64,000 nucleotides of DNA, taken from assembly GCF_042665295.1 (NCBI RefSeq), contig NZ_JBHTCO010000003.1, positions 73,878 through 137,877 on the forward strand. Direction: 5' to 3'. This stretch comes from Scopulibacillus_A cellulosilyticus (GTDB lineage Bacteria; Bacillota; Bacilli; Bacillales; Sporolactobacillaceae). Positions 43,037 through 51,843 of the stretch are shown here, in pieces. Position numbers and translations under genes: made by a program. A model generated the notes under the pieces. It had not been told where the DNA came from and made no database searches. It saw only the letters and a list, made by a program, of their open reading frames with translations. Every line of letters begins with the position of its first letter. Within the stretch, counting starts at the first letter, position 1.

Positions 43037-43855
43037 TTAAATTTTCAATTCCCTTATTTTCTTGATAGATGCCATCATTGTATCCTTTGGGTTTTGATAA
43101 TAATCCGGTCCCATAATTTCCAAGGTACATGCCCCTTCATAATGATACTGTTTAAGACTTAATAAATAATCCCTCCACCGCAGAGTACCGTCGTCTAATG
43201 CCAGATGTGCATCAGATTGGCCGTCTCCATCTATAAGATGGAAATGACTTAACTCTTTGCAAATAGAAAAATAGTCTTCAATTGTTTCACCAGCCAATTG
43301 CATGGCTACGGTATCAATCATTCCTTTTAAAGAAGGAGATTGTATTTCCTCAATCAACTTTTTTGTTCCTTTAAAATCAGTAATAAGATTACTTTCAAAT
43401 TTAGTTAATGGCTCTAACGCAAGGGTGATCCCCTCTTCCTCAGCCACTTTTGATAATTGAAAAATTGAATCGCTTGCATACTCCCAAGATTCTTTCTTAG
43501 GAACAGAAAAGTCGCCTATTCCAGAGGTTATCAGCATCATATTAGCTCCTAATTCCAAAGCAGCGTAAATATTCTCTTTAAAATAATCAATACTTTTATT
43601 GCGCCAATGGAAATCTGAAGAGGCAATATTATATGGGTAAATACATTGTTCGGGCGTGTAGCAAACAATGGTCATATTTCTTCGAACAATTTCTCTTCTG
43701 ATTTTTCTTATATTCCCAAGCACATTTCGATAAACAAACAAGTGCGGTTCGCCGGCCCATAATTCAATATGTTTAATCCCAAGTTCATCCATACAATCCA
43801 AAAAATATCGAAAAGGATAATGCTTAAAAGTAATATTCATACCTGCTATTTCCAA
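43037..43855 (-). CDS. frlC: Fructoselysine 3-epimerase FrlC-like
   Basis: A 272-residue TIM-barrel sugar epimerase/isomerase. It resembles E. coli FrlC, which interconverts fructoselysine and psicoselysine. Metal-binding glutamate and histidine residues are visible in ALEPLTKFESNL, GMIDTVAM and FHLIDGDGQSDAHLAL. The start is TTG with AAGGAGG eight bases upstream. It is the first gene of the locus, behind TTGCAT, 17 bases, TATAAT. Confidence 0.85.
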   Translation of the reverse strand: MEIAGMNITFKHYPFRYFLDCMDELGIKHIELWAGEPHLFVYRNVLGNIRKIRREIVRRNMTIVCYTPEQCIYPYNIASSDFHWRNKSIDYFKENIYAALELGANMMLITSGIGDFSVPKKESWEYASDSIFQLSKVAEEEGITLALEPLTKFESNLITDFKGTKKLIEEIQSPSLKGMIDTVAMQLAGETIEDYFSICKELSHFHLIDGDGQSDAHLALDDGTLRWRDYLLSLKQYHYEGACTLEIMGPDYYQNPKDTMMASIKKIRELKI

Positions 43856-43901
43856 AATTTTCGCCTCCTTATGAAATCAGCTTTATCTCATTTGTTATGT
43901 T

Positions 43902-43934
43902 TTGTATTATACCCAATTAATATAATGAATGCAA
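43902..43934 (-). promoter_or_regulatory. frlC promoter with FrlR half-site
   Basis: On the minus strand TTGCAT (43934-43929), 17 bases and TATAAT (43911-43906). The plus strand has TTGTATTATA (43902-43911) followed after nine bases by TATAATGAA, an imperfect version of the frlB palindrome. Confidence 0.55.
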
Positions 43935-44074
43935 TTGAAATTTCGGAAAATTGAATTGTAAATGATGTCATTATTTGTTTCCTGATGAAATGCGGCAACT
44001 GCAAAATACGGCAAAAAGCCACCTGTATATTCAGGCGGCTATTTACAATGTTCTATTCATTTTTCGCTTTTTTA

Positions 44075-44105
44075 AACAAGAATGATTATTAAGCCGTTCT
44101 TGTTT
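44075..44105 (-). terminator. Terminator after the DUF6044 gene
   Basis: AAACAAGAA and TTCTTGTTT form a stem on the minus strand, then six A/T-rich bases. Confidence 0.55.
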
Positions 44106-44107
44106 AT

Positions 44108-45790
44108 CTATTCCACTTTATACAAATAGATCTTCCACGGTGATGCCCGATTCTGAAAGGTTTTTAAAAAGGTTAAGCCATCCTCCTCGGCATTCAATAT
44201 TTTGACGGCTGACAGAATATAATCTCCGCCCATTCTTTTTAAAGCTTCTGTGTTAAGTTCCAGGTGATGAATTTTTTTCCGGCCGCCATCATACATATAA
44301 TGCTTGCCAAGTTCTGCTGTGAAAATATAAGCCCGGCTCCCCCAATTATCAAAATAACGCCTGATTGAATTGTTTTTTTCCAATTCGGGTGCAATAATCT
44401 CCCTGAAATTCTTCTTATACGCTAACGGATAACTGACAACATATCCATCCAGAGTATAAAAACCGTTATATTGAGCGATACTCGGGTGAATGCCAAGACT
44501 AACGACGCGATAATCGGCTGGATCCTTGCCTATATAGCCTTTAATATCTTGAAACAAAGGTTTAGAATAAAATTCAGCATATGACGGGTAATGATAATAA
44601 CGGTATTTAATTTCATCATTGAACAAAAACAATATAATGATCTGGGCGCAAAGAAGCGTTAAAGCGATTGGTTTCCCAAATCTTTTTATCGCCTTCCAAA
44701 TAATAACCAGTGCTAAAGCAAAGCAAATATACCAGACTGGCGGCTCAAGGAAATGGAAGCGGCCAAAATTAAAGGTTTCAAAAATACTCCATTTTTCTTT
44801 AATATATTTAAGCCCTCCCCAGGCGTATAATCCATAAATAATCGAAAAAAGCATGTTAAGTAAAAATAAATTTCTTAAAACCCGGACATCATATTTTTTT
44901 CTATATGCCGCTATGAAAGCAACGATGATGACAGGCAGCACAACATATTGCGTGAGACGTATCACATGAGTCTGGCCAAATATAAAAACCCAGATGGCAA
45001 TAGCCAGTGAAATAACAGCACTCCAATTGCCGCGATTAAAGGCTTCCCTATGTGATATAAATACCGGACTGAAAAACATTTCATAGATAATCCGGTAATT
45101 TACAAATAAGTACACGATCGTCATAATAACGATAGCCGCAAAGAATGAATAGTGAACCCGCTTCGTCCTTATCCAGTCGACAATCCATAATAACCCCATA
45201 CACGCTATGAAAAAAGCAAAGCTTAAAACAAAGCTCGAATAAAAGGGAAGTAAAATAATAATCAGCCAGTCAACCTTTGACCCTTGCCTGTTTCGAATAT
45301 TTAAAAATGCATATAGCGCAAGAGGCAACCCGGCAATTGATCCCCCGCCGGATGGCCAAAAAGGTAAAATGGCAAAGGCAAGAGCTGTTCCGGCCACAAT
45401 TATTAAGAATTGATTTTCTTTAATAAAGTGCCTTTTCAAAAGAAAGTACATTCCGAAAAAGGCAAGAAAGCGCATCATAAACTCATTAATAACATAGGCT
45501 GTAAACGGTTCAAAAAAGAAATAAAGAAGAACCAATATGTTAAGATCCGGTTCAAGTGAATTTCTTGAAAGACCATTCATTATACTCGGTATTTTCTCAT
45601 GGACGCCGCCAAACAGTTTACCGCTGTCAGCGAGAACCTTATACCATGCAACATTAGAATCAAGATTATCATGAACTCTGACATGAGCGTCTTCACCCAA
45701 AATAACATAAGGAGATAAATATAATAAAAGAAGCATGATTCCAATAATGATAAGATAATTTTTTTTGAAGAGCACCGAAATGTTTGTCAA
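44108..45790 (-). CDS. DUF6044 multi-pass membrane protein (YkoS-like)
   Basis: A protein of 560 residues with about 12 membrane helices and a C-terminal soluble part, resembling B. subtilis YkoS (DUF6044). The first outer loop GEDAHVRVHDNLDSNVAWY carries acidic residues placed as in GT-C glycosyltransferases, so a cell-surface glycosylation role is possible but unproven. I chose the TTG at 45790 because GGGGAG lies nine bases upstream; an ATG at 45820 is the alternative. The frame stays open to 45976 only through repeat DNA, giving a spurious 60-residue N-terminus. Confidence 0.75.
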   Translation of the reverse strand: MTNISVLFKKNYLIIIGIMLLLLYLSPYVILGEDAHVRVHDNLDSNVAWYKVLADSGKLFGGVHEKIPSIMNGLSRNSLEPDLNILVLLYFFFEPFTAYVINEFMMRFLAFFGMYFLLKRHFIKENQFLIIVAGTALAFAILPFWPSGGGSIAGLPLALYAFLNIRNRQGSKVDWLIIILLPFYSSFVLSFAFFIACMGLLWIVDWIRTKRVHYSFFAAIVIMTIVYLFVNYRIIYEMFFSPVFISHREAFNRGNWSAVISLAIAIWVFIFGQTHVIRLTQYVVLPVIIVAFIAAYRKKYDVRVLRNLFLLNMLFSIIYGLYAWGGLKYIKEKWSIFETFNFGRFHFLEPPVWYICFALALVIIWKAIKRFGKPIALTLLCAQIIILFLFNDEIKYRYYHYPSYAEFYSKPLFQDIKGYIGKDPADYRVVSLGIHPSIAQYNGFYTLDGYVVSYPLAYKKNFREIIAPELEKNNSIRRYFDNWGSRAYIFTAELGKHYMYDGGRKKIHHLELNTEALKRMGGDYILSAVKILNAEEDGLTFLKTFQNRASPWKIYLYKVE

Positions 45791-45842
45791 AACCTGTTTC
45801 TCCCCAATCAAATTCAGCATAAAAAACCAGCACCATAAAGTA

Positions 45843-46078
45843 AAACTTCCATCAATGGGGGGTTTTGTTCCTCCCCCACTGATGGTTAGTGAAGCTGCTA
45901 CTTGAATAAGCGTCTTGTGCTTTGCGACGAGAAGTTGGTGAAGCTTCTTTGAATATGCGACGGCGCAGGAGCACAACTTATCGGGGTGTTACTGTCCGTT
46001 ATCTCCCGCCTAACGTCAATGATTCTCTAACGTTTCGGAGCGGGAGTTTTACGGACAATTGCACCGGGATAAAAAGTT
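45843..46078. repeat. Composite repeat: core plus two hairpins
   Basis: A hairpin ATCAATGGGGGG/CCCCCACTGAT (45851-45883) is followed by the dispersed core (TTTGCGACGAGAAG ... CGGCGCAGGAGCAC) and ACAACTTATCGGG. Then comes a 104-base imperfect inverted repeat (45975-46078) whose arms share AACTT, GGTG, TGTCCGT and CTCCCGC. The first hairpin, core and ACAACTTATCGGG recur at 52960-53086. Confidence 0.75.
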
Positions 46079-46191
46079 ACATTAACTATAATTTCTAATA
46101 ATGGGCCATTTTATAATTAAATAGTAAAGAAAACTGGCGATTGGCAAGCCTTAAAGATTCCTAGGGTATAAATTAAAAATGTTATAATACT

Positions 46192-46287
46192 ATTGAAAAT
46201 AATAAATACGATCCTGCTTTGGATCTTGCGTTTAAATTAGAAAAAACACTTAAGACAAAGGCAGATGATTTTTTTATTTATGAGTAA
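46192..46287 (+). pseudogene. 3' remnant of an HTH-XRE family regulator
   Basis: The frame IENNKYDPALDLAFKLEKTL followed by KTKADDFFIYE and a stop equals the C-terminal end of small Xre-type regulators (pattern IENGKYNPSLELAFKIA...IFIYE). Nothing upstream supplies the helix-turn-helix, and a repeat element ends about 110 bases before. It lies just ahead of the deformylase gene. Confidence 0.65.
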
Positions 46288-46300
46288 AGGAAGAAAAATT

Positions 46301-46858
46301 ATGATCACCATGAAGGATATCGTAAGAGAAGGCAACCCTATTTTGCGAAAGGTTACAAATGACGTGGCCGTTCCCCCTTCCGAGGAGGATCAGCAAATAT
46401 TATTAAATATGCTGCAGTTTTTGAAAAACAGCCAGGATCCCGAAATAGCCAAACGATATAAATTAAGACCTGGTGTCGGGCTATCAGCAAATCAGATCGG
46501 GTTAAACAAGCGTATGTTTGCGGCTTATTTAACCGATGATAAAGGCCGGTATCATGAATATACCTTAATTAATCCTAAAATTATCAGCCATTCAGTCAAT
46601 ATGATTTATTTGCCCCAAGGAGAAGGCTGTCTTTCCGTCGATCGTCAAGTCCCAGGTTTTGTCCCGCGGTATGAACGAATTAAAGTCAGCGCTTATGATC
46701 TAAAAGGTACCAAATTAGAAATAAAGTTAAAGGGTTACGCGTCGATTGTTGTCCAACATGAAATTGACCATCTAAACGGCATCATGTTTTATGATCATAT
46801 TAATAAAGAAGACCCCTTTAAGCTCCCGGAAAACATACCAGTTGAAAGTTTATATTAG
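46301..46858 (+). CDS. def: Peptide deformylase
   Basis: The enzyme removes the formyl group from new proteins. The 185-residue sequence carries the three metal motifs: GVGLSANQIG (58-67), EGCLSVD with Cys110, and HEIDHLNG with His153, Glu154 and His157. It begins MITMKDIVREGNPILRK and has the insertion KNSQDPEIAKRYKLRP of the type 2 (Gram-positive, YkrB-like) enzymes. AAAGGAAG precedes the ATG at 46301; an in-frame start at 46265 lies in an older gene remnant. Confidence 0.93.
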   Translation: MITMKDIVREGNPILRKVTNDVAVPPSEEDQQILLNMLQFLKNSQDPEIAKRYKLRPGVGLSANQIGLNKRMFAAYLTDDKGRYHEYTLINPKIISHSVNMIYLPQGEGCLSVDRQVPGFVPRYERIKVSAYDLKGTKLEIKLKGYASIVVQHEIDHLNGIMFYDHINKEDPFKLPENIPVESLY

Positions 46859-46923
46859 CCCATACCAAATTTATCCCCAAACCATAAGATATAGTTGAGA
46901 ACAATACAAAAAGGAGGATAAAT

Positions 46924-47403
46924 ATGGATAATCAGAACAACAATCTTCCTGAAAAATCTTCTAATAGTTTTCCAAACGATTTTATAAAAAAGTTTGACAA
47001 CTTCTTTACTAATGAACCTCATAGAGGGATACTTGATTCCATCGATGCATTTTTCCAACAAGCAGCATCGCCATTTATGTCCTACTTTCCGGTTGATTTA
47101 TACGAAACAGAATCAGAATGGGTCGTTAAGGCAGAGATTCCCGGCGTTAATAAAGACAATATTCATATTGAGCCGTTAGGTGACAGGCTAAAGATATCTG
47201 TTATAGATGATCAACAGACCGAGGAAAATCATGATGTCAACAACTTCTATCGGAGAGAAAGAAGATTTCAAAGGGCAGAGCGCATCATTGCTTTACCTTA
47301 CAGTATTTATAAACAAAAAACGAGAGCAAGATATCAAAATGGTATCCTGGAAATAAGAGGACCAAAATATCCAAAACCGAATAACACCCTTGAAATTGAA
47401 TAG
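46924..47403 (+). CDS. Hsp20/alpha-crystallin family protein
   Basis: A small heat-shock protein of 159 residues. The alpha-crystallin domain runs from about residue 58 (VDLYETESEWVVKAEIPGV) to 150, with the consensus ARYQNGILEIRGPK near the end. The N-terminal region is polar and phenylalanine-rich, and ends in a short C-terminal tail. In Bacillus, relatives include spore coat proteins CotM/CotP and YocM. AAAGGAGG precedes the ATG. A weak hairpin follows at 47414-47440. Confidence 0.88.
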   Translation: MDNQNNNLPEKSSNSFPNDFIKKFDNFFTNEPHRGILDSIDAFFQQAASPFMSYFPVDLYETESEWVVKAEIPGVNKDNIHIEPLGDRLKISVIDDQQTEENHDVNNFYRRERRFQRAERIIALPYSIYKQKTRARYQNGILEIRGPKYPKPNNTLEIE

Positions 47404-47580
47404 ACATGCGTTTTCAGGCTCACTGTCCCGGTGAGCCTGCTTGCTTGTTATGGGAATCAAAGTTAATTGTTATATACATAGCCTATTATTTACCAAAATT
47501 TCAAAAGATAATGTTTTAAAAGGATTAAAAAAGGGTATTTATCAGTGGACAAGAATAATCTTTAAAGGGGCGAATTCAGC

Positions 47581-47766
47581 ATGCAAAAGGCAGAAATAAA
47601 CGATCTTATTGAATTTTGGAATGGTTTACAAGCAAAAGTTATTTCCGTATTTAATAATACAGTCATTGCGGACCTTACTTGCATGGATAATTTCAATGAA
47701 CTTAACCTCGAGCCGCGAACAGTCCTGACTCATCAGGAGTATAAAGTTATTAAAAAAAATTATTAG
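47581..47766 (+). CDS. ykvS: DUF2187 protein YkvS-like
   Basis: A 61-residue protein of the DUF2187 family, resembling B. subtilis YkvS: MQKAEINDLIEFWNGLQAKV, VIADLTCM and TVLTHQEYKVI line up along its length. It is a small beta-rich fold of unknown role. The gene is short but has an AAAGGGGCG ribosome site. Confidence 0.78.
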   Translation: MQKAEINDLIEFWNGLQAKVISVFNNTVIADLTCMDNFNELNLEPRTVLTHQEYKVIKKNY

Positions 47767-47819
47767 TTTGTGTTTTGAACTACCTCTATTAGGAAGTAGC
47801 CCAATCCGGGTTACTCCCT

Positions 47820-48290
47820 TTAATCTTTTAATTCCTCAATAGTTTCCTTCCAACGTTCGATAACAGAAGCCGGGTCTTTTAGATCAATTTGAATGCCAGA
47901 GGTAATGTCAGCATATTTTGCTGTGTCGCCCTTATAGGAAACGACGTTTGCTGTAAAACGTTCGCGTTGATACTTTGCTTTATCTAATTTCGGAAGTTTT
48001 TTCAGGGAAAGCTGGACGTAGTGGGCAGCACCGTCAAAAAACACGACAAATGTTGCCTTGCCTGTTCTAATAATGTTACTTGTTGTCGTTGTACCTGGCC
48101 AAAGACTTAATCTCAGCTTTTCAGGTGTTAAGGCAACAATTTCGCCTACGCTGATCATAGCGACATGCGGCCACATGCTCTCATCCATTGTTAGCAGCAT
48201 CATCGCTTCATGCTGTTTATCAGCAAGATTTTCTCCGCTTAATAACTCATATAGATTCGTCGGAAGTTCTTTAGTATTCAAGACTTTCAC
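47820..48290 (-). CDS. Pyridoxamine 5'-phosphate oxidase family protein
   Basis: A 156-residue FMN-binding split-barrel protein. The pattern EAMMLLTMDESMWPHVAMISVGEIVALTPEKLRLSLWPGTTTTSNI fits FMN-phosphate binding in this fold. Its substrate is unknown. It follows bsdD after a hairpin and is probably a separate unit, although the same strand and spacing allow readthrough from the bsd operon. Confidence 0.7.
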   Translation of the reverse strand: MKVLNTKELPTNLYELLSGENLADKQHEAMMLLTMDESMWPHVAMISVGEIVALTPEKLRLSLWPGTTTTSNIIRTGKATFVVFFDGAAHYVQLSLKKLPKLDKAKYQRERFTANVVSYKGDTAKYADITSGIQIDLKDPASVIERWKETIEELKD

Positions 48291-48314
48291 CCTTTCAAAT
48301 CCATTTTATAGTAA

Positions 48315-48340
48315 AAGCTAGCCCTTTCAAAGACTAGCTT
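48315..48340 (-). terminator. Terminator after bsdD
   Basis: AAGCTAG and CTAGCTT pair, followed by TTTAC on the minus strand. Confidence 0.55.
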
Positions 48341-48351
48341 AAACTTCACTC

Positions 48352-48588
48352 TTATTTATGTGATATCCTTCTTTCCGGAACAGGCGGCACTTTAGCTGCA
48401 TTCGGGACATCTTGGGGATCCACTTTAAAAGCTTTGTTATATTTTTCAGGATTTGTAATGCTTTCAGGTTCAGATGAGCGCCAAGTGAACATGCAAACCG
48501 GGCATGAATAGACTTCCCAAGCGCCTTTTACCGGTGATTGTGATACCATTTCTGCTTTTTTTGATTCACATCGCGGGCAAGTTTTCAT
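48352..48588 (-). CDS. bsdD: Hydroxyarylic acid decarboxylase subunit D
   Basis: A 78-residue zinc-ribbon-like protein with two CxxC pairs (CPRCESKK and CPVC) and the ending VPPVPERRISHK typical of BsdD/VdcD. It is the small third subunit of the non-oxidative 4-hydroxybenzoate/vanillate decarboxylase. It follows bsdC by 17 bases. Confidence 0.92.
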   Translation of the reverse strand: MKTCPRCESKKAEMVSQSPVKGAWEVYSCPVCMFTWRSSEPESITNPEKYNKAFKVDPQDVPNAAKVPPVPERRISHK

Positions 48589-48605
48589 TTCTTAACACTC
48601 TCCTT

Positions 48606-50027
48606 CTATTTATTAAGCATGTCCTTTAAAATTTTCTCCCATTTTTCCGTTTCTAAAGGTGAATCCAACGGCTGAGAGTAATGTCCTCTTGTCTCCGGTG
48701 CTGTAGGTGTCGTTGCATCCAAAATCATTTTGTGTGTGATGCCTGCAGGTTCAGAACCAGGATCAAGCGGAAGAACTGAAAGATCCGGAATTATAACGGC
48801 GTCATGTTTCGCATGCATTTTTGTCGATAGCGCCCACATGACCTGCGGTAAATTGAACGGATCGACATCTTCATCAACGACAATCACCATTTTGCAATAA
48901 CCCAGACCATGAGGTGTTGTTAAAGCGCGCATACCGACTGCTTTTGCAAAACCTCCGTATCTGCTTTTTGTTGAAACAATAGCTAAAAGGCCGTGAGTAT
49001 ACATAGCGTTCACTGCAACAATTTCATTTGGAAATGCGTCTTTAAGTTGCTGGTAGAGCGGCACACATGTATTAATCCCCATCATATAATCAATTTCAGT
49101 CCATGGCATGCCTAAATATAAATGTTCGAAAATTGGATCCTTGCGGTGACAAACACGGTTAATTTTTATAATCGGCATACTGCGTCCGCCGGAATAGTGA
49201 CCGGTAAATTCTCCAAACGGACCTTCAAATTCCCGCTCTCCGGCGATAATTTCTCCTTCAAGAACGACTTCCGCCCCCCAAGGCAGATCCAAATCGGCGT
49301 CTTTCGCTTTTACAATTTTATATGGTTCTCCTTGAATTGCGCCTGCCATTTCATATTCAGATTGGTCGTATAAAAGCGGCGTAGCTGCTACTGTTGTAAT
49401 GACAGGTTCATTTCCTAAGGCAATCGCAACCTTTAAGTTTTCTCCGCGTTCTTCCGCTTGGCGAAGGTGAATGGCGATATCATGCTGCGGGACCGGCTGT
49501 ATGCCAAGACGGTCTTTTCCTTTAACTTGGAGACGATAAATCCCCACATTTTGCTTCCCAAAATGATCAGGATCTTCTGCATCACGGGAAACAACAACTG
49601 CTTTATCAATATAGAACCCGCCGTCACTTTGATTAAGGCGGAACAATGGCAGTATATCAAATAAATTAATATTCTCTGTTATTTCAACTTCTTGAAACGG
49701 CGCTGTCTCTTCTCTTTGAACAGGAACAGGGAATTGGCCGTACCTTTTGGCAAATTCAAAAAATTGATCTTTAAGCGGTGTATTTTTCGGCAGTCCCATC
49801 ATCAATGCATGGTTAGGCCAAGAGCCAATGATATTCATAGCAATGCGGGCGTTATGGTACCCATTAATATTATTAAATAACAGTGCCGGAGTCTTATCTC
49901 CTAGATTACTAATAGCCCTTGCCGCCGAACCCAGGTCCGGCTCAGGCATGACCTCGTCATTAATATTCAGCAATTGTCCTTCATCTTCTAATTTCTTAAG
50001 AAAGTCTCTAAAATCCTTGTAAGCCAT
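48606..50027 (-). CDS. bsdC: UbiD-family hydroxyarylic acid decarboxylase subunit C
   Basis: The catalytic subunit, which uses prenylated FMN made by BsdB to decarboxylate phenolic acids such as vanillate and 4-hydroxybenzoate. It is 473 residues long, as in B. subtilis. UbiD features are NIYRLQVKGKDRLGIQ-like contacts and the catalytic acidic residues around ALGNEPVITTVAATPL and LEGEIIAGEREFEGPFGEFTG. AGGAGGG lies six bases before the ATG at 50027; the open frame extends upstream to 50096, overlapping bsdB, without a ribosome site. Confidence 0.93.
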   Translation of the reverse strand: MAYKDFRDFLKKLEDEGQLLNINDEVMPEPDLGSAARAISNLGDKTPALLFNNINGYHNARIAMNIIGSWPNHALMMGLPKNTPLKDQFFEFAKRYGQFPVPVQREETAPFQEVEITENINLFDILPLFRLNQSDGGFYIDKAVVVSRDAEDPDHFGKQNVGIYRLQVKGKDRLGIQPVPQHDIAIHLRQAEERGENLKVAIALGNEPVITTVAATPLLYDQSEYEMAGAIQGEPYKIVKAKDADLDLPWGAEVVLEGEIIAGEREFEGPFGEFTGHYSGGRSMPIIKINRVCHRKDPIFEHLYLGMPWTEIDYMMGINTCVPLYQQLKDAFPNEIVAVNAMYTHGLLAIVSTKSRYGGFAKAVGMRALTTPHGLGYCKMVIVVDEDVDPFNLPQVMWALSTKMHAKHDAVIIPDLSVLPLDPGSEPAGITHKMILDATTPTAPETRGHYSQPLDSPLETEKWEKILKDMLNK

Positions 50028-50038
50028 ACATGTCCCTC

Positions 50039-50620
50039 CTATTGATTCACTTTGTTGGTGTTTCTGATGCCGTTCCACCTTTTTGCTTCCGGACAATCAA
50101 TACCAAACTGGTCTAATGTTCTAACTGCAATATGATTGACAATATCGTCGATTGTCTCAGGCTGATTGTAAAAAGCCGGCGTTGGCGGAAGAATCGTGAC
50201 ACCCATTTTCGATAATGCCAGCATATTTTCTAAATGGATATCGTTCAATGGCATTTCCCGTGTTAAAAGGACCAGTTTCTTTCTTTCTTTTAAAATGACA
50301 TCAGCCGCTCTGGTTAATAGGTTATCTCCAAGACCCGTTCTGATTGAAGCCAGTGACTTCATACTGCACGGGGCGACGATCATACCATCAGCGCGAAATG
50401 AACCGCTTGATATGCTGGCGGCTTGATTTCCCGGGTCATAAATGAAACTGGCAAGCTGTTCAACTTCGGATACAGTATAAGGTGTTTCTAATCCAATGTT
50501 GACCTTGCCCCATTTTGAAATAACAAGATGTGTTTCAACATTTGCTGCACGAAGAAATTCTAAGATACGAACGCCTAGAATAGCCCCCGTAGCACCTGAT
50601 ATTCCAACAATAATCCGCAT
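50039..50620 (-). CDS. bsdB: Flavin prenyltransferase-like subunit B (UbiX family)
   Basis: A 193-residue UbiX/PadI-type flavoprotein that prenylates FMN to activate the UbiD partner. GISGATGAILGVRILEFL is the FMN phosphate site, and VAPCSMKSLASIRTGLGDNLLTRAADV and LLTREMPLNDIHLENMLALS are family motifs. GGGGTGAT lies before the ATG at 50620. It is the first gene of bsdBCD, divergent from the LysR gene. Confidence 0.92.
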   Translation of the reverse strand: MRIIVGISGATGAILGVRILEFLRAANVETHLVISKWGKVNIGLETPYTVSEVEQLASFIYDPGNQAASISSGSFRADGMIVAPCSMKSLASIRTGLGDNLLTRAADVILKERKKLVLLTREMPLNDIHLENMLALSKMGVTILPPTPAFYNQPETIDDIVNHIAVRTLDQFGIDCPEAKRWNGIRNTNKVNQ

Positions 50621-50690
50621 CAATATCACCCCATTCCTTTTCTAATTCCACATTTCCATCGTATCAAAGGTTTAAGAATATGAAAAATAT

Positions 50691-50704
50691 CTATATAATT
50701 ATAG
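50691..50704. promoter_or_regulatory. Candidate BsdA (LysR) operator
   Basis: CTATATAATTATAG, an inverted repeat with CTATA/TATAG arms, lies in the 127-bp divergent region between bsdB and bsdA, where LysR proteins bind. Confidence 0.4.
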
Positions 50705-50747
50705 TTGCATATATAAAATATATAATTAAGACTGGACGTGGTTTCTC

Positions 50748-51623
50748 ATGGATATCAAACAACTTTTTTATTTTCTAACGATTGTAGAGGAGGGGCAAAT
50801 TACCCGGGCAGCCAAAATCCTTCATATGGCGCAGCCTCCGCTCAGCCAGTCTCTTAAGGCCCTGGAAAAAGAATTAGGATCGACCTTAATTATCCGTAAT
50901 GCTAAAAAGCTTGAGCTGACCCAAGCCGGAAAAGTTCTGTATCAACGTGCTGTACATTTATTAAATCTAATGGAAGAAACAAAGAGTGAAATTCAAGAAC
51001 TTGGCGAAGGCGTCCGCGGGACTTTATCGATTGGTGCGGCATCTGCATGTATGTCCTATATTCCCGGACGTATACAGCAATTAAGAGAAGCCTACCCAGA
51101 GCTGTATTTTAAAATTTATCAAGGGGATACTTATCATTTAGAGGAACTGCTTGAAAATCGGGACATTGAAGTTGCCGTCGCACGGTTACCCGTTGAATCA
51201 CAGCATTTTCAAATTAAAAGGCTGCCGAAAGAACCATTTGTCGTTGTCGTACCGGCCAAATGGCAAACAAATTTTTCTTCGAACAGGATTGAATTAAAAG
51301 ACATTGCCCCTTACCCAATCCTTATGCTTAAACGAATTAAAGGGACAAGCATGTTTGAAAGCCTTTTTCAGGAGTGTTATGAAGCAGGTTTTAAACCTAA
51401 CGTTATCGCAGAATGCCCTGATGTATCGACAGTCATAGCATTGGTGACTGCAGGTGTCGGCATAACGATTATTCCAAAATCTGAATTTCATATGGCATAT
51501 AATAATCACTTGAGCATTTTAGAATTATGCAGTAAAACATCACTTCAATCAGAACCCGTTGTCATGTGGCGTAATGACCACTACATTTCAAAAGCCGCTG
51601 AAAAATTTATTGAGACATTTTAA
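50748..51623 (+). CDS. bsdA: LysR family regulator BsdA
   Basis: A 291-residue LysR-type regulator: N-terminal winged helix (LFYFLTIVEEGQITRAAKILHMAQPPLSQSLKALEKELG) and an effector domain starting at RGTLSIGAASACMSYIPGRI. It is divergent from bsdBCD, as in B. subtilis, where BsdA activates the operon in response to salicylate-type acids. Identity is inferred from position and family. Confidence 0.87.
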   Translation: MDIKQLFYFLTIVEEGQITRAAKILHMAQPPLSQSLKALEKELGSTLIIRNAKKLELTQAGKVLYQRAVHLLNLMEETKSEIQELGEGVRGTLSIGAASACMSYIPGRIQQLREAYPELYFKIYQGDTYHLEELLENRDIEVAVARLPVESQHFQIKRLPKEPFVVVVPAKWQTNFSSNRIELKDIAPYPILMLKRIKGTSMFESLFQECYEAGFKPNVIAECPDVSTVIALVTAGVGITIIPKSEFHMAYNNHLSILELCSKTSLQSEPVVMWRNDHYISKAAEKFIETF

Positions 51624-51660
51624 AACAAAAGCATCCGCTGTTAACGGATGCTTTTGTTTT
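51624..51660 (+). terminator. Terminator after bsdA
   Basis: AAAAGCATCCG and CGGATGCTTTT form an 11-bp stem with T-rich tail. Confidence 0.85.
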
Positions 51661-51827
51661 TATTCGGGATACATATCAGCATCCTCTGTGAGCCGAATAA
51701 CACGCGTATACTCACCCTTTTCGATTTCTTCTTCAGAAGCTCTTGCACTTAACTCCTCATCGTCATCTATTCCAGTGGCAATCTTTGATTCATCTTTTTT
51801 CTTTAAATGTTTTTTCTTTTTATCCAC
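51660..51827 (-). CDS. Small charged hypothetical protein, 55 residues
   Basis: A short frame starts at GTG (51827) with GAGGTGA about five bases upstream and reads MDKKKKHLKKKDESKIATGI to a stop at 51660. The N-terminus is lysine-rich, the rest acidic, ending in RVIRLTEDADMYPE. It has no recognised family. A good ribosome site, an intact frame filling the gap and codon use like the neighbours support it. Confidence 0.5.
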   Translation of the reverse strand: MDKKKKHLKKKDESKIATGIDDDEELSARASEEEIEKGEYTRVIRLTEDADMYPE

Positions 51828-51843
51828 TTATGTCACCTCATTC

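Noticed and set aside
45791..45976. N-terminal extension of the DUF6044 protein
   Set aside because: It is translated from the composite repeat; the TTG at 45790 has its own GGGGAG site.
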